From Azolla caroliniana (Eukaryota > Polypodiophyta), in contig JBHGNT010000012.1 in assembly GCA_043228905.1 (NCBI GenBank), forward strand, positions 19,406,001-19,470,000: 64,000 nucleotides of DNA, given 5' to 3'. Both the position numbers and the translations under genes were made by a program. The first letter of the stretch is position 1; each line of letters starts with the position of its first letter. Below, in pieces: positions 31,145 to 41,172 of this stretch. Under the pieces are notes generated by a model. That model was not told the origin of the DNA. It was given only the letters and a program-made list of their open reading frames with translations, and did no database searches.

Positions 31145-32250
31145 TTGCGCCCAAGAGATGATATATATTTGCAGCAATCCCATTGTTTGTTGAGGCCCAA
31201 TCAACTTCAGATGTTCGCAACCTCCATGTTGCATGTGGATTCTTTGCTCAATGAGATCGCCAAGGCAACCATGTCAAACCCATTCGCCACGAAAATCATG
31301 GCCCGCATCAATGCCTCATCCCCAGACATGAAAAGCTCATATCTCAACCAATTTACAACCCGGGATGGGTTACTCTATCGTAATCACCTCCTGTACGTTC
31401 AAGAAGGATCGTGTCACACACAGGTACTTCAAAACTGTCATGATGATCCTCTTGTTGGCCACTTTGGGGTCACGAAAACACTGAAGTTTCTATCTCAAGG
31501 GTTTTGGTGGCCCCAACATTGGAAATTTGTTAAGGAATTTATCAAGACATGTGACGTATGTGCTCACTCCAAAGTAGCTCACCATCGACCATACGGCCTT
31601 CTTCACCCGCTCCCAATTCCCAGTCGACCATGGGCCTCCATATCCATGGACTTTATAACCGACCTCCCTCTAGTCGATGGACATGACACAGTGCTAGTGA
31701 TTGTCAATCGATTTTCGAAGATGGCTCACTTTGTCCCATGTTCCAAAACTATTTCAAGGGAGCAGACAGCTGACCTTTTTCTTAAAAATGGCATCCGATT
31801 ACACAGCTTACCCGAGGATATCACCTCTGATCGAGGTTCTCAATTCATCTCCCACTTCTTGCAACGGCTTCTGCAGACATTCAGGACTTCTGTGAACTTG
31901 TCATCAGCATACCATCCTCAAAGTGATGGACAAACCGAACGAGTCAACCAAATCCTCGAATAATACCTCCGGTGTACCGTGAGCTACCAACAAGAGGATT
32001 GGGTGGACTTCCTTGCAATGGCCGAATTTACCTACAATAATAGTATCCATGCTTCAACTAAGATTTTCCCATTCTTTGCAAACTATGGATTTCACCCTCA
32101 TTTCAACATTTCCATTCCTGCAAGTTCAACTCCAATATTTGGTCTTATGGAAAGGATACCCCATTTCAGACACTACATGAGAACCGGTTACACATTTACA
32201 AAATGCTCCAAAGGCCATTCGAGAGTTTCATCAACGATACCCACATAAGT
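31145..32250 (+). pseudogene. Gypsy-3 integrase, mostly open, C-terminally deleted
   Basis: Zinc domain: GHFGVTKTLKFLSQGFWWP...CDVCAHSK (about 31458-31575). Core: MDFITDLP (31648), TSDRGSQF (about 31825), DGQTERVNQ (about 31925). A stop at 31961-31963 interrupts, and the frame resumes YLRCTVSYQQEDWVDFLAMAEFTYNNSIHAST to IPASSTP. The usual C-terminal module is missing; the sequence jumps to REFHQRYPHK and then a 39-bp duplication before the LTR. Confidence 0.82.
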
Positions 32251-32252
32251 TG

Positions 32253-32330
32253 GTCGTGGGTCCTAGGAGGTGACCTTAGAGGGAGGATAATGTCGTGGGT
32301 CCTAGGAGGTGACCTTAGAGGGAGGATAAT
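32253..32330 (+). repeat. 39-bp direct duplication covering the Gypsy-3 polypurine tract
   Basis: Two exact copies by eye, 32253-32291 and 32292-32330. Each holds GTCCTAGGAGG and the purine tract TTAGAGGGAGGATAAT. The second copy abuts the LTR start TGTCATAG at 32330. Confidence 0.88.
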
Positions 32331-32718
32331 GTCATAGACAAGATGCCAGGATGGAATATAGGGGGTTGAACCCATGACCTCCTAGTCCTATTGGGCAACC
32401 TTACCAATTAAACTACGTCTATCTATACATTATTATATTGTATAACATTCAACTTATTACTTTGTAGGTTAATCACAAGAACTTTCAAGAAACTTCTAGA
32501 GAATGCATCTTCATGCACTCTCTAGAAGTTTCCTAGCTTACATGTACACCTCCACATTCTTGTGTAAATACTTGGGTGCACCTTGATTGTAATCAAGGTG
32601 ATCAAGACTAGTTACGGAAGCATAATATCAGTTCTTGTTCTCTTGCCTATATTCTCTCTCTCCTTGCTTACGCTCTCTCTCTCTCTTAGTATTTAGCCTC
32701 ATCTACTCGTCTGTGACA
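32330..32718 (+). repeat. Gypsy-3 3' LTR (389 bp)
   Basis: TGTCA...TGACA inverted ends. Contains an antisense tRNA-like stretch (32352-32424), a 19-bp-stem hairpin (32489-32532), a 22-bp palindrome (32579-32600) and two short CT runs (about 32650-32694). Confidence 0.88.
32352..32424 (-). repeat. tRNA-derived sequence inside the Gypsy-3 LTR (not a functional tRNA)
   Basis: On the minus strand, an A-box-like TAGTTTAATTGG (32415-32404) and a B-box-like GGGTTCAACCC (32372-32362) are spaced as in a tRNA gene. The acceptor and anticodon stems do not pair well when folded by eye, so I read it as a degenerate tRNA or SINE-head relic carried by the LTR. Confidence 0.5.
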
Positions 32719-33463
32719 ACCTCCTAGTGACCTTTTAGGCATTGGCCCACATATATCGGTGTGGATTAGTTCTAGGGGTTGTCATACCATCTCATAGTAG
32801 AGAAAGTGCGGACTTCAGGTCTGTTTCCAATAACAACAATGCTCACAAAAGTCTGTCTTTGTTTGGAGTTTCGGGATGTTGCTAATCACCATCAGTCGGT
32901 CTAGTCCGACTTGTGACATATGGCCAAGTCAGCCATGCCATAGGTTCAATTCTAACAAAATAGTTATGTTCATGAACCCTTTTGAGTTGATCATCATCAA
33001 CGGGTACAAGTTGTTGTACTTGTATCTGTAGCCGATTTTCAAGGTTCCCTCGGTTGATCGTCCATAACGACTCACTGAGTGTCATTCGGTACCCAACTTC
33101 GGCTAGCATGCCAATGGAGACCAAAATCCTTAGCTCAATACGTGTAGAACTCAGTGCAGGGTGATAGTATTATTGTTCGGCAATTCAATGGAGACCTTGC
33201 AGATCCCTGCGATTACACACTCCCACCCGTTGCTGAGTCAAATTGTGTTGTTGGCTCGGACCGAATAGTCTAAAAACCATTCAATGTTGGGGGTCACATG
33301 AAGTGTGGCACCGGAGTCAAGCAGCCACGTTCATGTGTCTTGCGCGTTGTATAGGACTTCACTAGTCAATGACTCCTCCAAGCAGAGAATTTCGGGATTC
33401 ATCAACATTTATTTGGTTGCCTGTAGGAGAACGGTTTGAATCGGATTGTCTTGTCTTCCTATC
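32719..33463 (-). pseudogene. Copia-4 protease to integrase start
   Basis: Minus strand, in broken frames: protease WLLDSGATLHVTPNIEWF (about 33335-33278); GAG-pre-integrase VSIGMLAEVGYRM... (33124-32882, open); and the integrase start PLELIHTDICGP...SLGG near 32790-32730, where the sequence stops at the Gypsy-3 edge. Several stops in between. Confidence 0.8.
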
Positions 33464-33510
33464 TGTGAACGTAAGTGTTTATGGAAGCGTAAAACAGAGA
33501 ACAACACAGA

Positions 33511-33543
<33 letters not shown>

Positions 33544-33874
33544 AGCAGAACACAATTTCAAAATTATATCAAAACTCTGTACACACACTGTGCTAAGTAG
33601 CACTATTTATACAAGTCCTCTTGGGACTGACAGAAGTACCATGTACTTCAATGCTCACACGAGCATCTGACACTTACTACGAGACTATAGCTACCTAGTA
33701 GTCTATCCTATACTAGGCTTCCAATTGGACTTCCGGTTACGGATTGCACCCGGCCTCCACTGCTTGCCGGTTCGGTTGCTCACCGTAATACCGATCCATT
33801 TCGCCCGATCCGTCTCGCTTACCGGCTCTGGCTTATTCAGCCGATCCGACTCCGGTTGAGCTTGCCGCTCAACA
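33464..33874 (-). repeat. Copia-2B 3' LTR (411 bp)
   Basis: Minus strand TGTTGAGCGG (33874) to TTCACA (33464). TATAAATA on the minus strand at 33611-33604. Holds an (AG)n run at about 33508-33546 as read on the plus strand, where the 5' LTR has (AC)n. Confidence 0.94.
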
Positions 33875-33885
33875 CTCCCCCTCAA
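33875..33885 (-). other. Polypurine tract of Copia-2B
   Basis: Minus strand TTGAGGGGGAG directly before the 3' LTR start, nearly the same as in Copia-2A. Confidence 0.85.
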
Positions 33886-33889
33886 GCTC

Positions 33890-34630
33890 AACCTTAGGTG
33901 GGGTCGTAGTGTCGACCTCTGTGGCAGTCGGTTCTTCCAACCGACTTCTCCTGGCGTCACTCCGCCTTGCTCGCTCTCCTCGTCCGGTCTAGTCCCGTTT
34001 GCTGCGACCCCTTTGGTTCTGCGCGCCTCGACCCTCTCGGTCGGCATGTCTGCTCAATAGGCCCATCTCAGCACTCACGTTGTTGTGACTCCGGCGCTTG
34101 CCGATCCGTCGGTTCTCCCACGATGGCATCGACTTCCGCTGTGTCCGTGTCCCCTTGGCCTTCAGTCGATCCGACTCATCCGGATCCATCTGTTGGTCCG
34201 AGTCAGCTGTCTCCGACTCGTTCCAGCTCTTGTCTGAATTGGTACACTCCGATTCGACTTCCGGCTTCAGGCCTCTCACCACATCGGACCACATCCGAGT
34301 CTTGGCCTTCTTCATGCTTCCCTCGGCTTCTTCAGCCGGTGAACCGAAATCGAATTCTTCATTCGACTCCGCATCATGGTCAGTACCGTCGTGATGACCT
34401 CCGCACAACATGCACTTCTCTTCCTAAGTGCACAACTCTTCTTCACAGCCGCTTGCTCCGACCTGTTCGGATGTGTCGACTTCCTTCGTCGACTCGGCTT
34501 CCGTCATCTTCTTGTCTCCTCTTCTTCCGGCTCTCCTCTTACTGACGGGTTCAACAGTTTTTTGGCCTTTGCCCGTTTCGGTAGAGAATTTGCCCTTGCT
34601 TCTCCCCCTCAAGTGCGGCACGTCGAGATG
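33890..34630 (-). other. Charged tail downstream of RNase H in Copia-2B
   Basis: After HLDVPHLRG the minus-strand frame continues with Lys/Glu-rich sequence, meets a stop at 34421-34423 and resumes (34411-33989) through CMLCGGHHD, then DHDAESNEEFDFGSPAEEAEG, then basic Arg/Lys stretches, ending before the PPT as VELEGEC (VELKGEC in Copia-2A). Length is about 240 residues. Similarity to the Copia-2A tail shows it is ancestral to the family. Function unknown. Confidence 0.7.
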
Positions 34631-37009
34631 CTGAATACCAAGCATGTCGGTAAATTGCTGCAACTTGTCTGATCCGAGCGGCTTGGTGAAGATGTCGGCA
34701 ACTTGCCGATCCGTATGAACATACCGTAGGTCAACTTCACCGCTCAGGACCCGCTCACGCACGAAGTGGTAGTGCACCTCGATGTGCTTTGTGCGAGCAT
34801 GGAACACAGGATTCCTGGCGAGCTGCAGGCTGCTCATGTTATCGCAGTAAATCGGGATCGGGGTCGGTACCTCGATCCGCAAGTCTCGCAGCAGTCGCCG
34901 AAGCCAGATGGCTTCACAAGTGGCAACGGTAGCGGCCTGGTACTCAGCCTCAGTGCTTGACAAAGCCACTGTGGGCTGCTTCTTGCTGCTCCACGCAACG
35001 GCCGCGCTACCTATGGAGAACATGTATCCGGAAGTGGAGCGGCGATCAGACGCATCGTCGGCCCAGTCAGCATCTGTGTAACCGACAAGCTCTTCGGGTA
35101 TACCTCGCCAGTATAGCAGTCCCCGGTCCTTAGTGTCGCTGACATACCGTAATATTCGTTGCGCGCACTGAAGGTGCTCCACAGTCGGCTTCTGCATGAA
35201 CTGACTTACCATGCCGACCGGATAGCTGATGTCGGGTCGGGTGTTGGTTAAGTAGATCAGGCTTCCGACAACCTGTCGGAACCGTTTCTCATTGCAGGCC
35301 GGTCCGGAGTTGGGACGGAGCTTCTGGTTCCGGTCCAGGGGTGTGGAGATAGGTCTGCAATCCGTCATGCCGAACTTATACAGCATATTCAACACGTAAT
35401 GTCGTTGTGAGAGCAATATGCCATCGGGGGTTCGGATCACTTCGATCCCAAGAAAATAATGAAGGTCCCCCAGGTCTTTCATTTCGAATGCGTCCGACAA
35501 CTGGGACTTGACGCGGTTGATTTCGGGAAGACCCGGTCCGGTGATGACTAAATCATCCATATAGAAGAGTATACATACCGGACCGTCAGAGCCTTGCCGG
35601 ATGAACAGCGAAGAGTCCGACTTAGAGACAGCAAACCCCAGCTTACGCAACTGGTGCATGATCTTCACGTTCCAAGCTCGGGGGGCTTGCTTCAAGCCGT
35701 AAAGCGACTTCTTCAGTCGGCATACCGCCGATTTGTTCATCTCCGATTGAAATCCGGGGGGCTGAGTCATAAAGACTTCTTCTTCAAGCTCTCCTTGAAG
35801 GAAGGCGTTCTTCACATCCATTTGGTGAAGATGCCACCCCCTTGCCGCAGCAACCGCCAATACCACACGAACCGTCATCATCTTTGCCACAGGAGCGAAG
35901 GTCTCGTCGTAGTCGATTCCGTGGGTCTGTGCGTATCCCTTCGCCACTAACCGGGCTTTGTACCGGTAAATAGAACCGTCAGCGTTGTACTTGACCTTGT
36001 ACACCCACTTGCATCCGATCGGTTTATAGTGACGGGGAGGATCAACTAGGTCCCAAGTTTCGTTGGCATCAAGTGCCCGCATTTCTTCGTCCATAGCGGC
36101 ACGCCAATTTGCGTCCTTTGCCGCTTCTGCATAGCTCTCCGGCTCACGCACTTCTGTCACCTTAGTCATGTACGCATAATGATGCGCCATGTATTCATTG
36201 TACCCGTACCGCATGACGGGATCCTTCTGGCGGGTTGATCGGCGCAACGCACCATCACCTGATTTGAGGCCCTTCTTGGCCAGTTCGGTCTTCGTTGTCG
36301 AAGATCCGCCTTTCCCCTTTCCAGAGTCGGACACGCACCGATCCAACTCATCGTTGCCGGTTTTGAATTCCGGCATCTTCCTCTTCCCCTTCTCTTTGCG
36401 CGTGAACCGTTTCCTTGGTTCCTTACGCGGGGAGAGCACGGCAGAGTCTCCACCACTTGCCGTCTCATCATCCGACTGGTCCAACCGACTCAGTCGCTCG
36501 TTCGGTCCACTCAACCGTAACGATTCTGGACTCTCATCTTGAGTCTCGGCTTCATCATCCTCTGCCAGGGCTGATTCAGGCTCACTGGCCTGATCTTCCG
36601 GCATTGGGTCGGGATCGGAAGTCGAAGTCGGTACGGAGTACCAGGATGCCGACTCATTGAACTCGACATCCCGGCTAACTCGGACTTCCTTCGTCCGGGG
36701 GTTATAGCACTTATACCCCTTTTGCTCTTGAGCATAGCCGACTAGGATGCATTTTTCCGATTTTGCATCCAGCTTTCTCCGCTTCTGATCCGGCACATGC
36801 ACATACGCTATGCTGCCGAATATCCGAAGGTGTCTTAAGTTCGGCTTGCGCCCGAAATACAGCTCATGAGCTGACACCTTGTCACCAATGCGGTTTTGTA
36901 TGTAGACGGCCGTCCGGACCGCCTCCGCCCAGTAGAACCGGGGCATGCTCTTTTCCTCCAGCATTGCCCTTGCCGCTTCGACGAGTGTCCGGTTCTTCCT
37001 TTCGGCCAC
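34424..37009 (-). CDS. Copia-2B integrase C-terminal half, reverse transcriptase and RNase H
   Basis: Open for 861 residues: the integrase end (VAERKNRTLVEAARAMLEEKSMPRFYWAEAV, HLRIFGSIAYVHVP), an acidic linker, RT from about residue 335 ([38 protein letters not shown]) with the catalytic box LFYMDDLVI near 35548-35575, and RNase H (YTDADWADDASDRRSTSGYMF, SSTEAEYQAA, YCDNMSSLQLA). The track start is an internal codon; the true polyprotein began upstream in gag at 38911. These catalytic domains look intact. Confidence 0.9.
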   Translation of the reverse strand: MAERKNRTLVEAARAMLEEKSMPRFYWAEAVRTAVYIQNRIGDKVSAHELYFGRKPNLRHLRIFGSIAYVHVPDQKRRKLDAKSEKCILVGYAQEQKGYKCYNPRTKEVRVSRDVEFNESASWYSVPTSTSDPDPMPEDQASEPESALAEDDEAETQDESPESLRLSGPNERLSRLDQSDDETASGGDSAVLSPRKEPRKRFTRKEKGKRKMPEFKTGNDELDRCVSDSGKGKGGSSTTKTELAKKGLKSGDGALRRSTRQKDPVMRYGYNEYMAHHYAYMTKVTEVREPESYAEAAKDANWRAAMDEEMRALDANETWDLVDPPRHYKPIGCKWVYKVKYNADGSIYRYKARLVAKGYAQTHGIDYDETFAPVAKMMTVRVVLAVAAARGWHLHQMDVKNAFLQGELEEEVFMTQPPGFQSEMNKSAVCRLKKSLYGLKQAPRAWNVKIMHQLRKLGFAVSKSDSSLFIRQGSDGPVCILFYMDDLVITGPGLPEINRVKSQLSDAFEMKDLGDLHYFLGIEVIRTPDGILLSQRHYVLNMLYKFGMTDCRPISTPLDRNQKLRPNSGPACNEKRFRQVVGSLIYLTNTRPDISYPVGMVSQFMQKPTVEHLQCAQRILRYVSDTKDRGLLYWRGIPEELVGYTDADWADDASDRRSTSGYMFSIGSAAVAWSSKKQPTVALSSTEAEYQAATVATCEAIWLRRLLRDLRIEVPTPIPIYCDNMSSLQLARNPVFHARTKHIEVHYHFVRERVLSGEVDLRYVHTDRQVADIFTKPLGSDKLQQFTDMLGIQHLDVPHLRGRSKGKFSTETGKGQKTVEPVSKRRAGRRGDKKMTEAESTKEVDTSEQVGASGCEEELCT

Positions 37010-38911
37010 ACCGTTTTGCTCCGGTGTGTATCTACAGCTGAACTCTCACCGAATTCCCTTCTGCTGCAGATAACTAGTGAATTGGCCGGAAAAATATTCC
37101 TTTCCGCCATCCGACCGAAGGCATTTGATCTTCCTCTCCGATTCCCGTTCCACCATCTTCTGGAGGCTTCGGAAACAGTCGAAGACTTCGCTCTTCCGCT
37201 CAATGAGGTAGATCCAAGTATGTCAAGTATAGTCGTCGATGAAGGAGACGAAGTACCGGCTCCCGCCAAGGCTTACACTTTGTGCCGGTCCCCACACATC
37301 CAAATGGATGAGATCGAGCTTGTTACAGCTCCGGTTCTGTTCGGTGGGGAATGGAAGCCGGTGTTGCTTCCCAAGTTGGCAGGCTTCACAAATTTCGGCT
37401 CTCCGGCCGTTGAACTTCAGCAAACCGACAACGACTTGTTTCGTTTGCAGGTCTTGAAGCCTCTGGTAGTTGACGTGGCCTATCCGCTTGTGCCACAGGT
37501 CGATGTCCGACTCGACCTTCTGTCGATTCGCGAACAGAGCGGTGTCAAAGTCATTGGTGTTGAGGATAAACATTCTCCCGTCTCTGTGCCCTTGCGCAAT
37601 GACTTCGCCCTCATCCTCAATGAAGCACCCGAGGTGCGTAAACCGCACCTGCATCCCCTGGTCGACAATCTGACCGACGGACACCAGGTTCTTCGTGATT
37701 GTCGGAACGTGTAATACGTTCATCAGCTTCCCTTTCTGTCCGACGTGGCTTAGAGGGACTTCTCCGACGTGCACGATTGGGTGAGGAGTGTCGTCTCCGG
37801 TTTCGACTACTCCTGGTTGATCCAGTTTCTCCAGAAAGGAGAACCACTCTTTGTGGCTCGTCATGTGGTTTGACACGCCAGAATCAACATACCACACTTC
37901 CTCCATTTTGGAAGTGGTCTTCTTCATTGAGTTTGCCTTGTGATTCATCACCAAGGCTGGCCCCTTACCGGCCTTTCCGGTTCCGGATCCTCCTGATCCG
38001 TTTGTGTAGTGCGAGTTTTGCCGGCCACCCTTACCGGTCTTGCCGGATCCGGATTTGTCCGAATCGGCATGCTTTCTCCAGCACTCGTTTTCCCTGTGGC
38101 CTTTTTTGCCACAATACTAGCATTCCGTAGCGGATTTGTCTTGCCGGCCTCCGGCACCGCCTTGACTCCCCCTGCTTGTGGAAGTCCCGGAACTATTGTC
38201 GGCACACTCATAGTGCCTTCGTTCCTGCTCTTGCCGGCCGCCTCCATTGCATGCTGACCCACCTCTTCCACCACGCCCACGGAGCCAATCCGTTCCCGTG
38301 TACAACATTTGGCTGTCTGGGGATGCACTAGTAGATGCACCGGCGTGGTTCTCCTCTACAAGGAGCATCGACTGTAAGTCGAAGAATGAGGGGGTATTCT
38401 CCCTTGTACACACCGCAGTCCGGAATGCTCCGAACTTGGACGCCAGGCCTCCGAGACATACCTACACCATCTCATCTTCCTCTACGGTAACATTGATAGA
38501 GGCGAGCGAGTCGCAAATTTCCTTTATCCGGCCCGTGTAGTCTGCCACGGACATGTTCTTCTGTCGAACATTGCTCAACTCCTGTCTGAGTTGCAGCTTC
38601 CGGGCAATGGTGCTTGCGGCGAAAACCTTTTTCAGGTTCCCCCAAGCATCCTTCGGTGTCTTGGCGTCACGGATGTGGCTGAGCAGCTGATCGCCGACAC
38701 TGGACGTGAAGCAGTACATCACCCTGCTTGCCGCCTGTTCCCATACCGGGAAGTCCTTGTGTGCCGAGTCGGGCGCCGCATCATTCGATCCTTCGACATA
38801 ACTCCAATACCCGTGTCCAAGTAGGTACTAGTGCATCTTGTAAGACCAAGATGCGTAGTTGCTCCTGTCGAGCTTCTCCACCAGGAGCGACGTAGCCATG
38901 CCTCTATCCAT
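37010..38911 (-). pseudogene. Copia-2B gag, protease and integrase start, with stops
   Basis: Gag ATG at 38911 (MDRGMATSLLVEKLDRSNYASW). Stops at about 38829 (KMH-stop-YLL), 38462 (EDEMV-stop-VCLGG) and 38119. The last turns the second residue of the zinc knuckle into a stop (C-stop-YCGKKGHRENEC). From 37954 to 37223 the frame is open: protease VDSGVSNHMTSH, GAG-pre-integrase LWHKRIGHVNYQRL...CEACQLGKQHR and integrase LDLIHLDVWGP. Two more stops at about 37220 and 37047 precede the long pol frame. All are single-codon lesions in otherwise conserved sequence. Confidence 0.88.
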
Positions 38912-38993
38912 GTCTTCTACTGTGTCTGTTTTCGACCTGTTAGGGTTTTCTTCTCAAGAGTAAATGTCTGCAGCAGAGGTTCTCAACCCTCGC

Positions 38994-39005
38994 GCTCTGA
39001 TACCA
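38994..39005 (-). other. Primer binding site, initiator tRNA-Met type (Copia-2B)
   Basis: Minus strand TGGTATCAGAGC, directly adjoining the LTR end at 39006. Confidence 0.92.
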
Positions 39006-39044
39006 TGTGAACGTAAGTGTTTGCGGAAGCGTAAAACAGAGAAC

Positions 39045-39083
<39 letters not shown>

Positions 39084-39412
39084 CAGAACACAATTTCAAA
39101 ATTATATCAAAACTCTGTACACACACTGTGCTAAGTAGCACTATTTATACAAGTCCTCTTGGGACTGACAGAAGTACCATGTACTTCAATGCTCACACGA
39201 GCATCTGACACTTACTACGAGACTATAGCTACCTAGTAGTCTATCCTATACTAGGCTTCCAATTGGACTTCCGGTTACGGATTGCACCCGGCCTCCACTG
39301 CTTGCCGGTTCGGTTGCTCACCGTAATACCGATCCGTTTCGCCCGATCCGTCTCGCTTACCGGCTCTGGCTTATTCAGCCGATCCGACTCCGGTTGAGCT
39401 TGCCACTCAACA
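39006..39412 (-). repeat. Copia-2B 5' LTR (407 bp)
   Basis: TGTTGAGTGG (39412) to TTCACA (39006). TATAAATA on the minus strand at 39149-39142. An (AC)n tract lies at about 39046-39080 as read on the plus strand. Confidence 0.94.
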
Positions 39413-40232
39413 CTATCGAATCGCTGACTGTTCTCTTGTTTTTTTATTGACCAACAGTCGGAAATGTTGTTGCCGCCTTTCTGCACCGTGTGTAGAAGGC
39501 GTTCAACCGACCACTCCTTGATTTCGACCTTCGCTGATTGTCCCTCTTTCTCGGCTAACTAGTGTTGCGAGTGATTCTTTTGACTTGTTCTCTCGATCGA
39601 CTGGTTGGTCCGATCGGCTCAGTCAAGTGGTGGGATTTTGCCAATTTATCAATGGTGAGGCCCATCAATTTTTGCCAAATATCCTCAGTGAGGACTTGTC
39701 CGATCGTTTCGTCCAAATTGAGATTTGGACAACTATTAGCGAATGTCATGTAGAATACCTCCCAACTCATCAGCAAGCTTTAAAGGAGGGCAAGGACTTT
39801 AACTTCTTCTTTGAAGTTAATCCCTTAGGAGGAGAGCTCAGACAACACCCAATTGAAGGTGTTGATGTGGGAGGTCATTGGATCTATCTCTCTCATCTTC
39901 ATGTTGAATAACTGTCGAATCAGTATTAGCTTCGATGAGGAGGACTTTTTCTCATACACAACCTAAAGTTTCTCCCACAAAGAGAACACTATTGTCTCCT
40001 TTGCAATGTTGAAATAGACGTTCTCGGCCAAAAGCATCTGGATGGTTGACCTGGCTATCTCATCCATAGATAGTCATTCTTTAGTAGACATTGAAGCCGG
40101 CTTGGCACTGTGCCGAATGGCTTCAACCTGTCGTCGGATGATAAGCACTTCTTTCATCATCTCTTTCCATAGGGCGAAGTTCTTCCAGTCGAACTTCTGG
40201 ATTTCCACACTTGTGTCGGATTGTGTTGCCAT
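39413..40232 (-). pseudogene. Copia-4 gag remnant
   Basis: Minus-strand ATG at 40232 (MATQSDTSVEIQKFDWKNFALWKEMMKEVLI), a typical copia gag start also resembling Copia-5. Stops at about 40070, 39965 and 39560. The fragment ends in a damaged zinc-knuckle region (KGGNNISDCWSIKKQ) at the Copia-2B edge. Confidence 0.8.
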
Positions 40233-40331
40233 TCTTTAGAAAGTAGATATCGCAAGCCTGGCCTTTTCTCTAAACCAGATTGGTTCTTTTCTCAAGATTT
40301 CTATTGTTCATTGCTGCCGAACAGCAAGGTC

Positions 40332-40343
40332 GTTCTTATACCA
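40332..40343 (-). other. Primer binding site of Copia-4
   Basis: Minus strand TGGTATAAGAAC, two bases inside the LTR end. It differs from the TGGTATCAGAGC seen in the other copias after the first six bases. Confidence 0.7.
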
Positions 40344-40345
40344 CT

Positions 40346-40616
40346 TGTTGGTAAAGAAAGGATTGTGGAAGATTGTCGAGGACTTGTATGTTAGTGTACA
40401 GCAAACAACACAGATATACTAGATAGGAATATTCAAGCTCGAGATTATAAGAAGCAAGAAAGACAAGGTTAAGCTCTAATGGAAGCTTTGTATCTCTCTT
40501 CTATAAGACTCTCCCTCGTTACAATTACAGTTGGGCTTATATACTCAAGCCCTAACTTGAGAAAGTTTTCACACATAGGGATACAATTTGGAAGGAGTCG
40601 GCCTTTTATGCCAACA
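40346..40616 (-). repeat. Copia-4 5' LTR (271 bp)
   Basis: Minus strand TGTTGGC (40616) to ACCAACA (40346). A TATATAA-type box lies near 40543-40537, followed by a GA-rich leader. Only one LTR is present, so edges rest on the inverted ends and the PBS. Confidence 0.8.
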
Positions 40617-41172
40617 GCTTATTCCTAGTTGAAGCCCTCCACAACGAATGGATAACTCATTATAGTTGTATGTCTCAGTACTATTGCAACCACATTTGTA
40701 CTCCATATTCAGAAAATTACTTAAGGCAGTGATCGAAGATCAAGGTCAACTTCGGATATCTATGAACAAGGGAGGGAGATCTACAATCACATAAATGTGA
40801 AGACTCTCACTTATTGAAGATAAAACACTGTAAGTATTGGCCGAATATTGACCAAAATATGTGTCTTATGTTTCCTCAATGCATGAGAAATAGATTAACA
40901 CATCACACTTTTGAACTTCAAGCATATGAGGGCACAAAAATGTGACATGATTACCAAGTATTTGCAAGATTGTAAATGTCATCGAGAATTCCTAACAAGG
41001 ACATGATGTATGCCAGCAACAATAGGCATGTTCTTTGCAAGGCTACTTGAACATAAACCAAACTAATGCTAAAACTCCAAGCAATTAACCTTTTAATTGT
41101 CGTCTCATGAACTTCTAGGAAGTTCAAGGGGTTTATTTTTTAATTGTATGCATCTCCATTACAACTCTTTAC

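Larger units (their letters stand above)
28003..32718 (+). mobile_element. Gypsy-3: defective Ty3/gypsy retrotransposon
   Basis: Partial 5' LTR (28003-28184, start lost to Gypsy-4), gag, protease, RT, RNase H, integrase without a chromodomain, a duplicated PPT region and a full 3' LTR (32330-32718). Its right edge abuts minus-strand Copia-4 integrase, so Gypsy-3 inserted into Copia-4. Coding region carries frameshifts, stops, a lost RT catalytic box and a deletion at the integrase C-terminus. Confidence 0.88.
33464..39412 (-). mobile_element. Copia-2B: structurally complete, young copia retrotransposon
   Basis: About 5.95 kb with both LTRs (39412-39006 and 33874-33464), PBS, gag, protease, integrase, RT, RNase H, charged tail and PPT, flanked by the 5-bp target-site duplication CTATC. 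Outside a microsatellite the LTRs differ at only four positions by eye, all transitions, in about 370 bp, which indicates recent insertion. A handful of stop codons nevertheless block the polyprotein. Confidence 0.95.
32719..40616 (-). mobile_element. Copia-4: copia element split by Copia-2B
   Basis: Minus strand, in two parts: 40616-39413 (LTR, PBS, gag) and 33463-32719 (protease, GAG-pre-integrase, start of integrase). Copia-2B (33464-39412) is inserted between them, with CTATC duplicated on each side (33459-33463 and 39413-39417). The integrase is cut at 32719 by the Gypsy-3 LTR; the rest is not in the window. Confidence 0.88.

Noticed and set aside
32352-32424. Functional tRNA gene on the minus strand
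   Set aside because: A and B boxes are present, but the acceptor and anticodon stems do not pair by eye and it sits within an LTR.
34200-37714. Several plus-strand open frames across Copia-2B
   Set aside because: All are antisense to the pol frame with clear RT, RNase H and integrase motifs.
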